Below, piece by piece: positions 25,073-32,061 of a stretch of 40,786 bases of DNA. The notes beneath the pieces were generated by a model. It made no database searches, had not been told where the DNA came from, and was given only the letters and a program-made list of their open reading frames with translations. The first letter of the stretch is position 1, and each line of letters opens with the position of its first letter. The DNA is from JBMYYE01 sp049609065 (GTDB taxonomy: Bacteria > Pseudomonadota > Alphaproteobacteria > Rhodobacterales > Rhodobacteraceae), in the NCBI GenBank assembly GCA_049609065.1, contig JBMYYE010000009.1, positions 1-40,786 of the forward strand, written 5' to 3'. A program made the translations under genes and the position numbers.

Positions 25073-25684
25073 TCAAAGCAGCCTATATTCTTTCGCCCTT
25101 TGAATGGCTTCAGCTGTTGTCCGCGCGAGCAATTTTTGCCGCGCAGCGGTGAGCCGAGCTTTCAATGCACTTTCAGAAATACCAAGTTTGGCTGCGGCAG
25201 CGATATGTCGATCACCGGCGGCAATACATCGCAAAGCTTCAACCTGTGCCTTGGTTAGGCTATCCGGAGGCTCAGTCATGTCATGTAGCCGCCGGATCAT
25301 TCTAGAGATTTCATCAATCTCAGAATCTGTGAATTCGCGATCCGCACGGGCAACACCAGAAATAGTACGAGAAGAAATCGGTCCGCAGGAAATCTGAACA
25401 CCGTAAACCAATCCATAACTTCGGGCTTGTCCCATGATGTCAAAAGGATCAGGAATGTCGATTTCGCTCCACCTAGTGGCACCTTCAACACTAAACCCCC
25501 ACGCGATCATTGGATCCCGCAATGCATAAGCTTGTTCTGTGTAGTGAGCCGTCCATTTGGGGTCGTAAGTCTGAAAAACCATAAGCGGTGACGCAAATCT
25601 AATATGGAGCCCGACGAAGTAGCCAGCAGGCGCATATAGCGACAATTGATGTAAATCTAATTCTAATCCTGTCTTTTTGGACAT
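25073..25684 (-). CDS. LuxR-family autoinducer-binding transcriptional regulator
   Basis: This 203-residue regulator has an N-terminal signal-binding domain with the family residues Trp44, Tyr48, Asp57-Pro58 and Trp72, and a C-terminal helix-turn-helix at about 140-203 (SLTKAQVEALRCIAAGDRHI, then GISESALKARLTAAR). The HTH reads AAAKLGISESALKAR, somewhat divergent from the usual EIA..L..S. It is shorter than TraR/LuxR (about 234-250), mainly at the N-terminus. It probably senses the product of the adjacent luxI-like enzyme. The ATG has no good ribosome site and may be leaderless. Confidence 0.9.
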   Translation of the reverse strand: MSKKTGLELDLHQLSLYAPAGYFVGLHIRFASPLMVFQTYDPKWTAHYTEQAYALRDPMIAWGFSVEGATRWSEIDIPDPFDIMGQARSYGLVYGVQISCGPISSRTISGVARADREFTDSEIDEISRMIRRLHDMTEPPDSLTKAQVEALRCIAAGDRHIAAAAKLGISESALKARLTAARQKLLARTTAEAIQRAKEYRLL

Positions 25685-25689
25685 ATCTT

Positions 25690-25721
25690 TTTAGACAGGT
25701 TGTCGGTCGATCAGTCAACCT
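25690..25721 (-). promoter_or_regulatory. Predicted luxR promoter with overlapping dyad
   Basis: On the minus strand TTGACT (25718-25713) and TCTAAA (25695-25690) are 17 bases apart. The A of the luxR ATG lies six bases past the -10 box, so the mRNA could be leaderless. A 25-base imperfect dyad with arms AGGTTG and CAACCT (25697-25702 and 25716-25721) covers the -35 and most of the spacer, a position suited to a regulator such as LuxR itself. The spacer beyond, 25722-25925, shows no gene. Confidence 0.45.
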
Positions 25722-25925
25722 AAATCTGCCCCTCTCGCTAATGTTTCTTCACAACCAAAAGGTTACACTCTACCCAGCATAGCACATTTTACTAAAATTT
25801 ATTGTATTTTTAGCATGGGTTTCCGTTGGGGAAGCCTGCCTCATTCTGAGGTCTTCCGCTGGCGTCTCTCTATTTTTAAATGAAAAACAGACGTCTGTTA
25901 TGCGGCACTGCAATCTTGGGAAACA

Positions 25926-25952
25926 AAAAGCCCCACCAAAGGTGAGGCTTTT
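25926..25952 (-). terminator. Intrinsic terminator after rplQ
   Basis: A 12-pair stem, AAAAGCCTCACC with GGTGGGGCTTTT on the minus strand (one G-T pair, three-base loop), is followed by a T run. It begins seven bases after the rplQ stop and ends the alpha-type ribosomal unit. Confidence 0.9.
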
Positions 25953-25958
25953 AAAATC

Positions 25959-26375
25959 TTATTCTTCTGAAGCGTCTGCTTCGAGGCGTGCTTTGTCAGC
26001 GGCGCCTTTGGCGTTTGGATCACGATCAACAAACTCGATGATCGCCATCGGTGCCATATCCCCGTAACGGAAGCCCGCTTTGAGAATACGCACATAACCA
26101 CCTTGGCGGTCTTTGTAACGTGGGCCAAGCACGTCGAACAATTTCGCAACGTGCATGTCTTGCTTCAAGCGGCTCGCGGCCAAACGACGTGCGTGAAGAT
26201 CGCCACGTTTCCCGAGGGTCACGAGTTTTTCGATCGTACGACGAAGTTCTTTTGCTTTTGGCAAAGTTGTTTTGATTTGCTCATGCTCAATCAAAGAGCC
26301 CGCCATGTTGGCGAAAAGCGCCTTACGGTGCTCATGAGTGCGGTTCAAACGGCGGTAGCCTTTTGCGTGACGCAT
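25959..26375 (-). CDS. rplQ: 50S ribosomal protein L17
   Basis: A 138-residue protein starting MRHAKGYRRLNRTHEHRKAL, the L17 signature, with an acidic C-terminal tail (EADASEE). It binds 23S rRNA at the tunnel exit side. It is the last gene of rpsM-rpsK-rpoA-rplQ. The ATG has AGGAG upstream. Confidence 0.97.
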   Translation of the reverse strand: MRHAKGYRRLNRTHEHRKALFANMAGSLIEHEQIKTTLPKAKELRRTIEKLVTLGKRGDLHARRLAASRLKQDMHVAKLFDVLGPRYKDRQGGYVRILKAGFRYGDMAPMAIIEFVDRDPNAKGAADKARLEADASEE

Positions 26376-26485
26376 TTTGTAGTCTCCTAGTTCTTTTTTC
26401 TACTTTGTCTGGCGGATCCTTAACGTTGAACCCACTCTCCTTGGGGCGGTATGCCCAGATGTTCCCCGCCAAGTGCGGGCATTTT

Positions 26486-26507
26486 GGAGCCGCCCGAAAG
26501 CGGCTCC
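26486..26507 (-). other. Intercistronic hairpin between rpoA and rplQ
   Basis: GGAGCCGC and GCGGCTCC form a perfect eight-pair stem with a six-base loop just after the rpoA stop. No T run follows, so it is unlikely to be an intrinsic terminator. A further pairing, ATGCCC (26451-26456) with GGGCAT (26477-26482), competes with CCCGC/GCGGG in the same spacer. It may stabilise or process the mRNA. Confidence 0.5.
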
Positions 26508-26514
26508 GAAAGTC

Positions 26515-27531
26515 TTAGAAGTGATCGTCGAATTTCTTCGCCAACTCATCAATGTTTTCTGGCGGCCACTCTTCGACATCCATGCCGAGGTGAAGACCCA
26601 TGCCAGACAACACTTCTTTGATTTCGTTCAAAGACTTGCGGCCAAAGTTTGGCGTGCGAAGCATTTCTGCTTCTGTCTTTTGAATGAGATCGCCGATGTA
26701 AACGATGTTATCGTTCTTAAGGCAATTCGCAGACCGTACTGAAAGCTCAAGCTCATCCACTTTCTTAAGAAGAAGTGGGTTAAACTCAAGACCGTCGTCT
26801 TCGTCTTGACGACCAGCCGCTTCTGGCTCATCGAAGTTCACGAAGATCGCAAGCTGATCTTGCAAGATGCGCGCAGCGTAAGCCACAGCATCTTCTGGGG
26901 ATACAGTGCCGTCTGTTTCAAGCTTCAATGTGAGTTTGTCATAGTCGAGGACCTGACCTTCACGTGTTGGTTGAACATCGTAGCTTACTTTTTTCACAGG
27001 GGAATAGATCGCGTCCACTGGAATCAAGCCAATAGGCGCATCCTCAGGGCGGTTTTTATCCGCAGCAACATAACCGTTGCCTGTGTTAACAGTAAGTTCC
27101 ATGAACAAGTCCGCGCCGTCATCAAGATGACAGATCACGTGATCTTTGTTCAAAATCTCGATACCCGCGCTTTCAGAAATATCGCCAGCTGTCACAGTAG
27201 CCGGGCCTTTCGCAGAAATTGAAAGACGCTTAGGGCCTTCGACTTCCATGCGTACAGCAACCTGTTTGAGGTTCAATACGATATCTGTAACGTCCTCACG
27301 AACGCCTGCAACTGTTGAAAACTCGTGCAACACGTTGTCGATTTGCACGCTTTCAATTGCGGCACCTTGCAAAGATGACATCAAAACACGACGAAGCGCA
27401 TTACCCAATGTCAAACCAAAGCCACGCTCAAGCGGCTCTGCAATCACAGTTGCTTGGCGCTGAGGGTCGTTGCCGAGTTTTACGTCAAGCTTTGTAGGCT
27501 TGATCAATTCTTGCCAGTTCTTATGGATCAT
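26515..27531 (-). CDS. rpoA: DNA-directed RNA polymerase alpha subunit
   Basis: This 338-residue subunit nucleates RNA polymerase assembly and contacts activators. The N-terminal domain shows ATVIAEPLERGFGLTLGNALRRVL; the C-terminal domain shows LELSVRSANCLKNDNIVYIG and LGMDVEEWPPEN. The ATG at 27531 has GGAGGACTAC directly upstream, so the longer frame is rejected. It lies between rpsK and rplQ with structured spacers on both sides. Confidence 0.98.
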   Translation of the reverse strand: MIHKNWQELIKPTKLDVKLGNDPQRQATVIAEPLERGFGLTLGNALRRVLMSSLQGAAIESVQIDNVLHEFSTVAGVREDVTDIVLNLKQVAVRMEVEGPKRLSISAKGPATVTAGDISESAGIEILNKDHVICHLDDGADLFMELTVNTGNGYVAADKNRPEDAPIGLIPVDAIYSPVKKVSYDVQPTREGQVLDYDKLTLKLETDGTVSPEDAVAYAARILQDQLAIFVNFDEPEAAGRQDEDDGLEFNPLLLKKVDELELSVRSANCLKNDNIVYIGDLIQKTEAEMLRTPNFGRKSLNEIKEVLSGMGLHLGMDVEEWPPENIDELAKKFDDHF

Positions 27532-27547
27532 GTAGTCCTCCATTCTT

Positions 27548-27617
27548 GTTTTCGCGTATGTCCAGGCCACGAAAACGCCCGAGGGTCAAAATGACAGAAT
27601 CGGGCCTACGCGAAAAC
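27548..27617 (-). other. Large nested hairpin between rpsK and rpoA
   Basis: GTTTTCGCGTA (27548-27558) and TACGCGAAAAC (27607-27617) are perfect 11-base inverted arms. Inside them CCCGA (27578-27582) pairs with TCGGG (27600-27604), and GTCA/TGAC (27585-27588, 27592-27595) forms the tip. The fold spans about 70 bases and lies 17 bases before the rpoA ATG. There is no T run. It could be a processing or translation-control element. Confidence 0.55.
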
Positions 27618-27638
27618 ACGCGGGCCCGAGCCAAAAAA

Positions 27639-28028
27639 TTATACGCGGCGGCGCTTTGGTGGGCGACAGCCATTGTGTGCAATTGGGGTCACGTCACGGA
27701 TAGATGTGATGTTAAAACCGATTGCTGCCAAAGCGCGAAGGGCGGACTCACGTCCGGAACCTGGGCCTTGAACTTCAACTTCCAAAGTTTTTACGCCGTG
27801 ATCTTGTGCCTTCTTACCAGCATCCTCAGCCGCCATTTGGGCCGCGTAAGGTGTAGATTTACGTGAACCACGGAAACCCATTGTGCCAGCTGAAGACCAA
27901 GCAATCGCATTGCCTTGAACGTCAGAAATCAAAATCTTTGTGTTGTTGAAAGAAGAGTTAACATGCGCAACACCTGTTGCGATATTTTTGCGCTCTTTCT
28001 TCTTCGTGCGTGTCTTATCACGTGCCAT
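27639..28028 (-). CDS. rpsK: 30S ribosomal protein S11
   Basis: A 129-residue protein with GVAHVNSSFNNTKILISDVQ and the C-terminal RDVTPIAHNGCRPPKRRRV, both S11 hallmarks. It sits on the small-subunit platform near the E site. The ATG follows GGAGG. It lies 14 bases after rpsM. Confidence 0.97.
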   Translation of the reverse strand: MARDKTRTKKKERKNIATGVAHVNSSFNNTKILISDVQGNAIAWSSAGTMGFRGSRKSTPYAAQMAAEDAGKKAQDHGVKTLEVEVQGPGSGRESALRALAAIGFNITSIRDVTPIAHNGCRPPKRRRV

Positions 28029-28042
28029 TGATCAAGCCTCCC

Positions 28043-28411
28043 TTATTTCTTCTTACCAGCAATGGCCTTTGCAGGGCCTTTGCGTGTGCGAGCGTTGGTC
28101 GACGTACGTTGACCACGAACAGGAAGATTACGACGGTGACGAAGGCCACGGTAGCAACCAAGATCCATCAAACGCTTGATGTTCATTTGAACTTCACGGC
28201 GAAGATCGCCTTCAACGTTGTAATTCGCATCGATGTGCTCACGGATTGCAAGTACTTCTGCATCAGAGAGTTCGTTAACGCGACGTGTACGGTCGATACC
28301 AACAGCTTCACAGATAGCTTCTGAAGATGTGGAACCAATACCAGTGATATAAGTAAGGGCGATCGGGACTCGTTTATGAGTCGGGATGTTTACGCCGGCA
28401 ATACGTGCCAA
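28043..28411 (-). CDS. rpsM: 30S ribosomal protein S13, TTG start
   Basis: A 122-residue S13 reading (M)ARIAGVNIPTHKRV at the N-terminus and ending KAIAGKKK. It sits in the small-subunit head. The first ATG in frame (28417) would add Met-His and lies only two bases from the GAAGGA ribosome site. The TTG at 28411 is eight bases from that site and gives the conserved S13 N-terminus, so TTG is the likely start. It is the first gene of the alpha-type unit and is preceded by a structured leader of about 260 bases. Confidence 0.95.
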   Translation of the reverse strand: MARIAGVNIPTHKRVPIALTYITGIGSTSSEAICEAVGIDRTRRVNELSDAEVLAIREHIDANYNVEGDLRREVQMNIKRLMDLGCYRGLRHRRNLPVRGQRTSTNARTRKGPAKAIAGKKK

Positions 28412-28467
28412 GTGCATATTCCTTCGAGTTGCGGTTCCGTACCACCAGAACCTTTTTTCACAACAAA

Positions 28468-28492
28468 AGCCCAGAAGATTAGCCTCTGGGCT
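28468..28492 (-). terminator. Terminator-like hairpin in the rpsM leader
   Basis: AGCCCAGA and TCTGGGCT form a perfect eight-pair stem with a nine-base loop, followed on the minus strand by TTTTGTTGTG counted from the stem end. It lies 57 bases before the rpsM TTG. Since no downstream promoter is evident, it may be an attenuator rather than a full stop. Confidence 0.55.
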
Positions 28493-28521
28493 CGGTGGTC
28501 ATCAGTGAGAAGACAATCTTC

Positions 28522-28560
28522 CAATACTGATTCTCCCTTTCGGGATAGTGTCCAGTATTG
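28522..28560 (-). other. Structured leader hairpin upstream of rpsM
   Basis: CAATACTG (28522-28529) and CAGTATTG (28553-28560) are perfect eight-base arms. Inside them TCCC/GGGA (28534-28537, 28542-28545) forms a smaller stem with a four-base loop. It stands about 30 bases upstream of the terminator-like hairpin. Possible -35 hexamers (TTGACG, rc of 28641-28646; TTGACC, rc of 28574-28579) occur upstream without strong -10 boxes. The gap from adk to rpsM (28412-28716) contains no credible protein gene. Confidence 0.5.
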
Positions 28561-28675
28561 CGTTTTGGAAATTTGGTCAACCCATCTTAACAAATATCAG
28601 GGTTAGAAAGTTGTTTTTCTAGCAATTGCCGATCATTCTACGTCAATGACCTGCATCCCTTTTACCATATAAAAA

Positions 28676-28695
28676 GAGGGCCCGCAGGCCCCCTC
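28676..28695 (-). terminator. Intrinsic terminator after adk
   Basis: GAGGGGGCC and GGGCCCTC on the minus strand form a GC-rich stem with a short loop, followed by TTTTTATATGG. It lies about 20 bases after the adk stop, ending the secY-adk unit. Confidence 0.8.
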
Positions 28696-28716
28696 CATAA
28701 CGCGATCGAAATCGAC

Positions 28717-29292
28717 TTAGCCAAGCGCCTTGGCAATATCAGACGCCACCTCATCCATGGCCTGAAGACCATCAACGGATTTCAGATTGCCTTTGGCATA
28801 GTAGTACCCGATGAGTGGCGATGTTTTCTTGTAATATTCCATCAACCGAATGCGAAGGCTGTCTTCGTTATCATCCGCGCGTGCCTCATTGCCGGCTGCA
28901 ATGGCTTCGGCTGCGCGGTTTAGGATCCGCGTGACAAGCGTATTGTCATCCACTTGTAGTTCAACCACAGCATCAAGCGTTTTGCCCTTCTCGGTGAGCA
29001 GCTGTTGCAAAGCATCCGCTTGCGCCAATGTGCGTGGGAACCCGTCAAAGATGAACCCGCCGCCATTTTCGCCTTGGAGCTTCTCATCGATGAGACCGAT
29101 CACGATCTCATCTGTCACAAGCTCGCCCGCGTCCATAATGGCGGCAACCTTCTTGCCCATGTCAGTGCCTGAAGTTTTGGCTTCACGGAGCATATCCCCT
29201 GTGGAAAGCTGGATCATACCACGCTCGTCTACAAGTTTTTGTGCTTGTGTGCCTTTGCCCGCACCTGGTGGCCCAAGAAGGATAATGTTCAT
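28717..29292 (-). CDS. adk: Adenylate kinase (short, no lid insertion)
   Basis: This 191-residue kinase interconverts AMP+ATP and 2 ADP. The P-loop is GPPGAGKGTQ (7-16), followed by LSTGDMLR, the AMP site FDGFPRT, and the basic RIRLMEYYKKTSPL. The region where long forms carry a zinc-type lid is absent. It is coupled to secY by an ATGA overlap, the usual spc-cluster arrangement. Confidence 0.96.
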   Translation of the reverse strand: MNIILLGPPGAGKGTQAQKLVDERGMIQLSTGDMLREAKTSGTDMGKKVAAIMDAGELVTDEIVIGLIDEKLQGENGGGFIFDGFPRTLAQADALQQLLTEKGKTLDAVVELQVDDNTLVTRILNRAAEAIAAGNEARADDNEDSLRIRLMEYYKKTSPLIGYYYAKGNLKSVDGLQAMDEVASDIAKALG

Positions 29293-30650
29293 CGTCTAAC
29301 CGTCCCTTTTTTCCCTTTACGGCGTTTTCCACGCAGTTGGGATTTTTCGATAAGCCCCTCATACTGGTGTGCCAGTAGATGGGATTGAACTTGTTGAATT
29401 GTATCCATACCGACGGACACAATAATCAAGATTGAAGTCCCGCCAAAATAGAAGGGAATATTCATTTGTGAACGCATAATCTCAGGAAGGAGACAAACTG
29501 CCGCAAGGTAGAGCGAGCCAAGCACCAAAAGACGTGTCACAACATAGTCGAGATATTCAGCAGTCTTCGCACCTGGACGAATGCCCGGGATAAACCCGTT
29601 TTGGTTTTTCAGGTTGTCGGCCACATCATGGGTCTTGAACGCAACTTCTTTGGTGTAGAAGAACGTAAAGAATACGATCATCGCCGTGAAGAACAAGAGA
29701 TATAGCGGCTGACCTGGCCCAAAGTAAGCAAGGATCGTAGACATCACAGGGCTCGTTGCCCCGCCGCCTGAGAACGTCGCAAGCGTCGTTGGCAACAACA
29801 AGAGAGCAGAGGCAAAGATCGCAGGGATCACGCCAGCTGGGTTCACTTTAATTGGCAAATGCGAAGAGCTGCCATCATAAACCTTCATGCCGACTTGGCG
29901 ACGTGGATACTGAATGTGCACCTTCCGAAGCGCACGCTCCATGAAGACCACAAATGCAAGCGTCACAACCACCATCGCAATCACAGCAATAATCACAGAC
30001 GGGGAAATCGCGCCTGAGCGCCCTTGAGACAAGAACTGTGCCAAGGCAGCAGGGATTTCCGCAATAATGCCCACGAAAATGATAAGTGAAATACCGTTGC
30101 CGATGCCGCGTGCGGTGATTTGTTCACCCACCCACATCAAGAACATGGTGCCGCCCACAAGCGTCATCACACAAGACACGATAAAGAACATGCCAGGCTC
30201 AGACACAAGGCCACCCGCTTGCAAGCTCACAGCCAAGCCATACGCTTGGAACGCGGCCAAAGCGACGGTACCATAGCGTGTGTATTGGTTGATCTTCTTT
30301 TGCCCTTGCTGACCTTCTTTTTTGAGCTGCTCAAGCGAAGGCACCATGGAGGTCATCAATTGAACGATAATTGAGGCCGAAATGTAGGGCATAATCCCCA
30401 AGGCAAACACGCCCATCCGCGCAAGAGCGCCACCCGTAAACATTGACAAAATGCCACCAATGCCAGACGCGGCTTGGTCCATGAAGTCACGAAGTGCGCC
30501 GCCATCGATCCCAGGCACAGGAATATAGGTCCCGATACGATAAACGATCAACAACCCGATGGTGAAGAAGATGCGCTGGCGAAGCTCGGTCGCTTTGCCA
30601 AATGCTCCCCAGCTGGTGTTTGATGCCATTTGCTCTGCTGCAGATGCCAT
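29289..30650 (-). CDS. secY: Protein translocase subunit SecY
   Basis: This 453-residue channel protein has ten predicted helices. Visible hallmarks are YIPVPGIDG in helix 1-2, the plug region, NGISLIIFVGI, KVNPAGVIPAIFASALL, and the C-terminal loop FIPGIRPG. The ATG at 30650 has a G-rich ribosome site five bases upstream. It is preceded by two hairpins rather than coupled directly to rplO. Confidence 0.97.
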   Translation of the reverse strand: MASAAEQMASNTSWGAFGKATELRQRIFFTIGLLIVYRIGTYIPVPGIDGGALRDFMDQAASGIGGILSMFTGGALARMGVFALGIMPYISASIIVQLMTSMVPSLEQLKKEGQQGQKKINQYTRYGTVALAAFQAYGLAVSLQAGGLVSEPGMFFIVSCVMTLVGGTMFLMWVGEQITARGIGNGISLIIFVGIIAEIPAALAQFLSQGRSGAISPSVIIAVIAMVVVTLAFVVFMERALRKVHIQYPRRQVGMKVYDGSSSHLPIKVNPAGVIPAIFASALLLLPTTLATFSGGGATSPVMSTILAYFGPGQPLYLLFFTAMIVFFTFFYTKEVAFKTHDVADNLKNQNGFIPGIRPGAKTAEYLDYVVTRLLVLGSLYLAAVCLLPEIMRSQMNIPFYFGGTSILIIVSVGMDTIQQVQSHLLAHQYEGLIEKSQLRGKRRKGKKGTVRR

Positions 30651-30671
30651 GAAGGCCCCCTTTTATACGAA

Positions 30672-30712
30672 AAAGCGCCCCGTGACCGTTTTCCGGGATC
30701 ACGCGGCGCTTT
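30672..30712 (-). terminator. Terminator/attenuator between rplO and secY
   Basis: AAAGCGCC (30672-30679) and GGCGCTTT (30705-30712) form the base of a long imperfect stem that also pairs CGTGA with TCACG. On the minus strand it is followed by a T run. A second small perfect hairpin, GTGGCG/CGCCAC, lies at 30735-30750. Only 21 bases remain before secY, so read-through or a promoter within 30713-30760 is needed. Confidence 0.75.
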
Positions 30713-30760
30713 GGAAAACTTAAACCTTATGTAAGTGGCGAAAGCGCCACAAACAAGTGC

Positions 30761-31240
30761 TTATTCAGCGTCTGCTTCTTTAGCAGGTGCAACAACAGTG
30801 ATCTTACCGCCAGCTTTTTCAACAGCTTCGATTGCGCCTTTGGATGCGCCTGTGACTGTCAATTCAACTTTGGCTGTGATTTCGCCTTTGGCGAGAACAC
30901 GAACACCGTCGAGTTTACGACGTACAAGACCGCATTCGATCAATGCATCTTCGTCGATTTTACCTGCTTTGAGTTTTTTCTCGTCGATGAACTTTTGGAT
31001 AAGACCAAGGTTCAATACTGCGAATTTCTTACGGTTTGGTTTGTTAAAGCCACGCTTTGGAAGACGTTGGTACAAAGGCATTTGACCGCCTTCAAAACCT
31101 TTAATCGCCACACCTGAACGGGATTTTTGACCTTTGATACCGCGGCCACCAGTTTTACCTGTGCCGGAACCTACACCACGACCAATGCGTTTGCGTGGTT
31201 TTGTGGCGCCTGCGTTATCGTGTAATTCATGAAGTTTCAT
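30761..31240 (-). CDS. rplO: 50S ribosomal protein L15
   Basis: A 159-residue protein with MKLHELHDNAGATKPRKRIG and GRGVGSGTGKTGGRGIKGQK, the L15 N-terminal signature. It binds 23S rRNA in the large subunit. The ATG follows AAAAGGAG. It is normally directly after rpmD; here about 1.37 kb with two other genes intervenes, so it probably has its own promoter. Confidence 0.97.
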   Translation of the reverse strand: MKLHELHDNAGATKPRKRIGRGVGSGTGKTGGRGIKGQKSRSGVAIKGFEGGQMPLYQRLPKRGFNKPNRKKFAVLNLGLIQKFIDEKKLKAGKIDEDALIECGLVRRKLDGVRVLAKGEITAKVELTVTGASKGAIEAVEKAGGKITVVAPAKEADAE

Positions 31241-31332
31241 GTTGCTTCTCCTTTTGCCGGAACTGACCCACGAAGCATATTCGGGCCAAACACGGCGTTA
31301 CTGATTCTTATGATCCCTATGACCACGGGCTG

Positions 31333-31361
31333 CGTTTAAAGGCCTAGAGCCACAATATCAA
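31333..31361 (-). promoter_or_regulatory. Candidate rplO promoter
   Basis: On the minus strand TTGATA (31361-31356) and TAAACG (31338-31333) are 17 bases apart, about 93 bases before the rplO ATG. The -35 is close to consensus and the -10 is weak. A promoter is expected here because a terminator closes the unit ending with rpmD. Confidence 0.4.
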
Positions 31362-31416
31362 GACTAAAACACTTAGGCTATTGTTTAGCCATGCTAGGTC
31401 GGTGCATGCTGCACTT

Positions 31417-32061
31417 ATGCAATCTCACAACAATACCGCCCAGCAATCCGACACCACTCACATCAAGTTTGCGAATTATGCACGTGATTTTGCGAATGCC
31501 GCGGAAAAGCTATTTCCATCACCGTCATATAAAACGTCACATGAAATCACTTTCAACTACCCACAACTGTTTCTCTATAGCCACTCGCTAGAACTCTTCT
31601 TTAAATCACTCCTTCTCAAAACTGGCCTAACGGTAAAACACGTTAGGGGTAAATATGGCCATAATTTAGAGGAAGCTTACAACGCGCTAAGCAACCATCC
31701 AACTACATGTGACCTAATTACAAAGCTAGAGCTCTACTGCCAATCCGAAATACAGAGTTACCTTCGGACCTGTTGGGGGCTTTACGATAAAGATTTAGGG
31801 GCAGTTGTTTCCAGCCTTCATGACAATAGGCGACCCAGTGAACATGATATTAGAAGTTTTACTTCAAACTTCAGTCAATGCATCGCATTTCTTTCGAGAT
31901 TGCATATACCAAAAACAGGCCTAACACGATACCCAAGGCAAGAAGATATCCATATCTCTATTGAAAATGTTCCCGCTCCAAGAGATTATGCCAAATTTGG
32001 AGTGAGTGTGATCACACTACACGCCCGTTTTGCAACGCAGATGTTATCTGAGATCAGATAA
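31417..32061 (+). CDS. Hypothetical protein with HEPN-like region
   Basis: A protein of about 214 residues that I do not recognise with certainty. Residues about 47-90 contain YPQLFLYSHSLELFFKSLLL followed by a Arg-x4-His in RGKYGHNLEEAYNAL. This resembles HEPN-type helical proteins, in which a helix with LELLLKAxL is followed by GHdLeeL. Whether the Arg and His are catalytic is unknown. There is no signal peptide. The ATG at 31417 is preferred over an upstream TTG at 31381, but no strong ribosome site is seen. The gene is AT-richer than the ribosomal genes and opposes them, and its stop overlaps the convergent conserved gene by eight bases. It looks acquired. HEPN relatives include RNases in toxin or defence systems; no partner gene is visible. 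Confidence 0.6.
   Translation: MQSHNNTAQQSDTTHIKFANYARDFANAAEKLFPSPSYKTSHEITFNYPQLFLYSHSLELFFKSLLLKTGLTVKHVRGKYGHNLEEAYNALSNHPTTCDLITKLELYCQSEIQSYLRTCWGLYDKDLGAVVSSLHDNRRPSEHDIRSFTSNFSQCIAFLSRLHIPKTGLTRYPRQEDIHISIENVPAPRDYAKFGVSVITLHARFATQMLSEIR

Noticed and set aside
28390..28593. 67-codon minus-strand frame across the rpsM leader
   Set aside because: It needs a TTG start without a ribosome site and runs through the leader hairpins and into rpsM; the RNA structures explain the region better.
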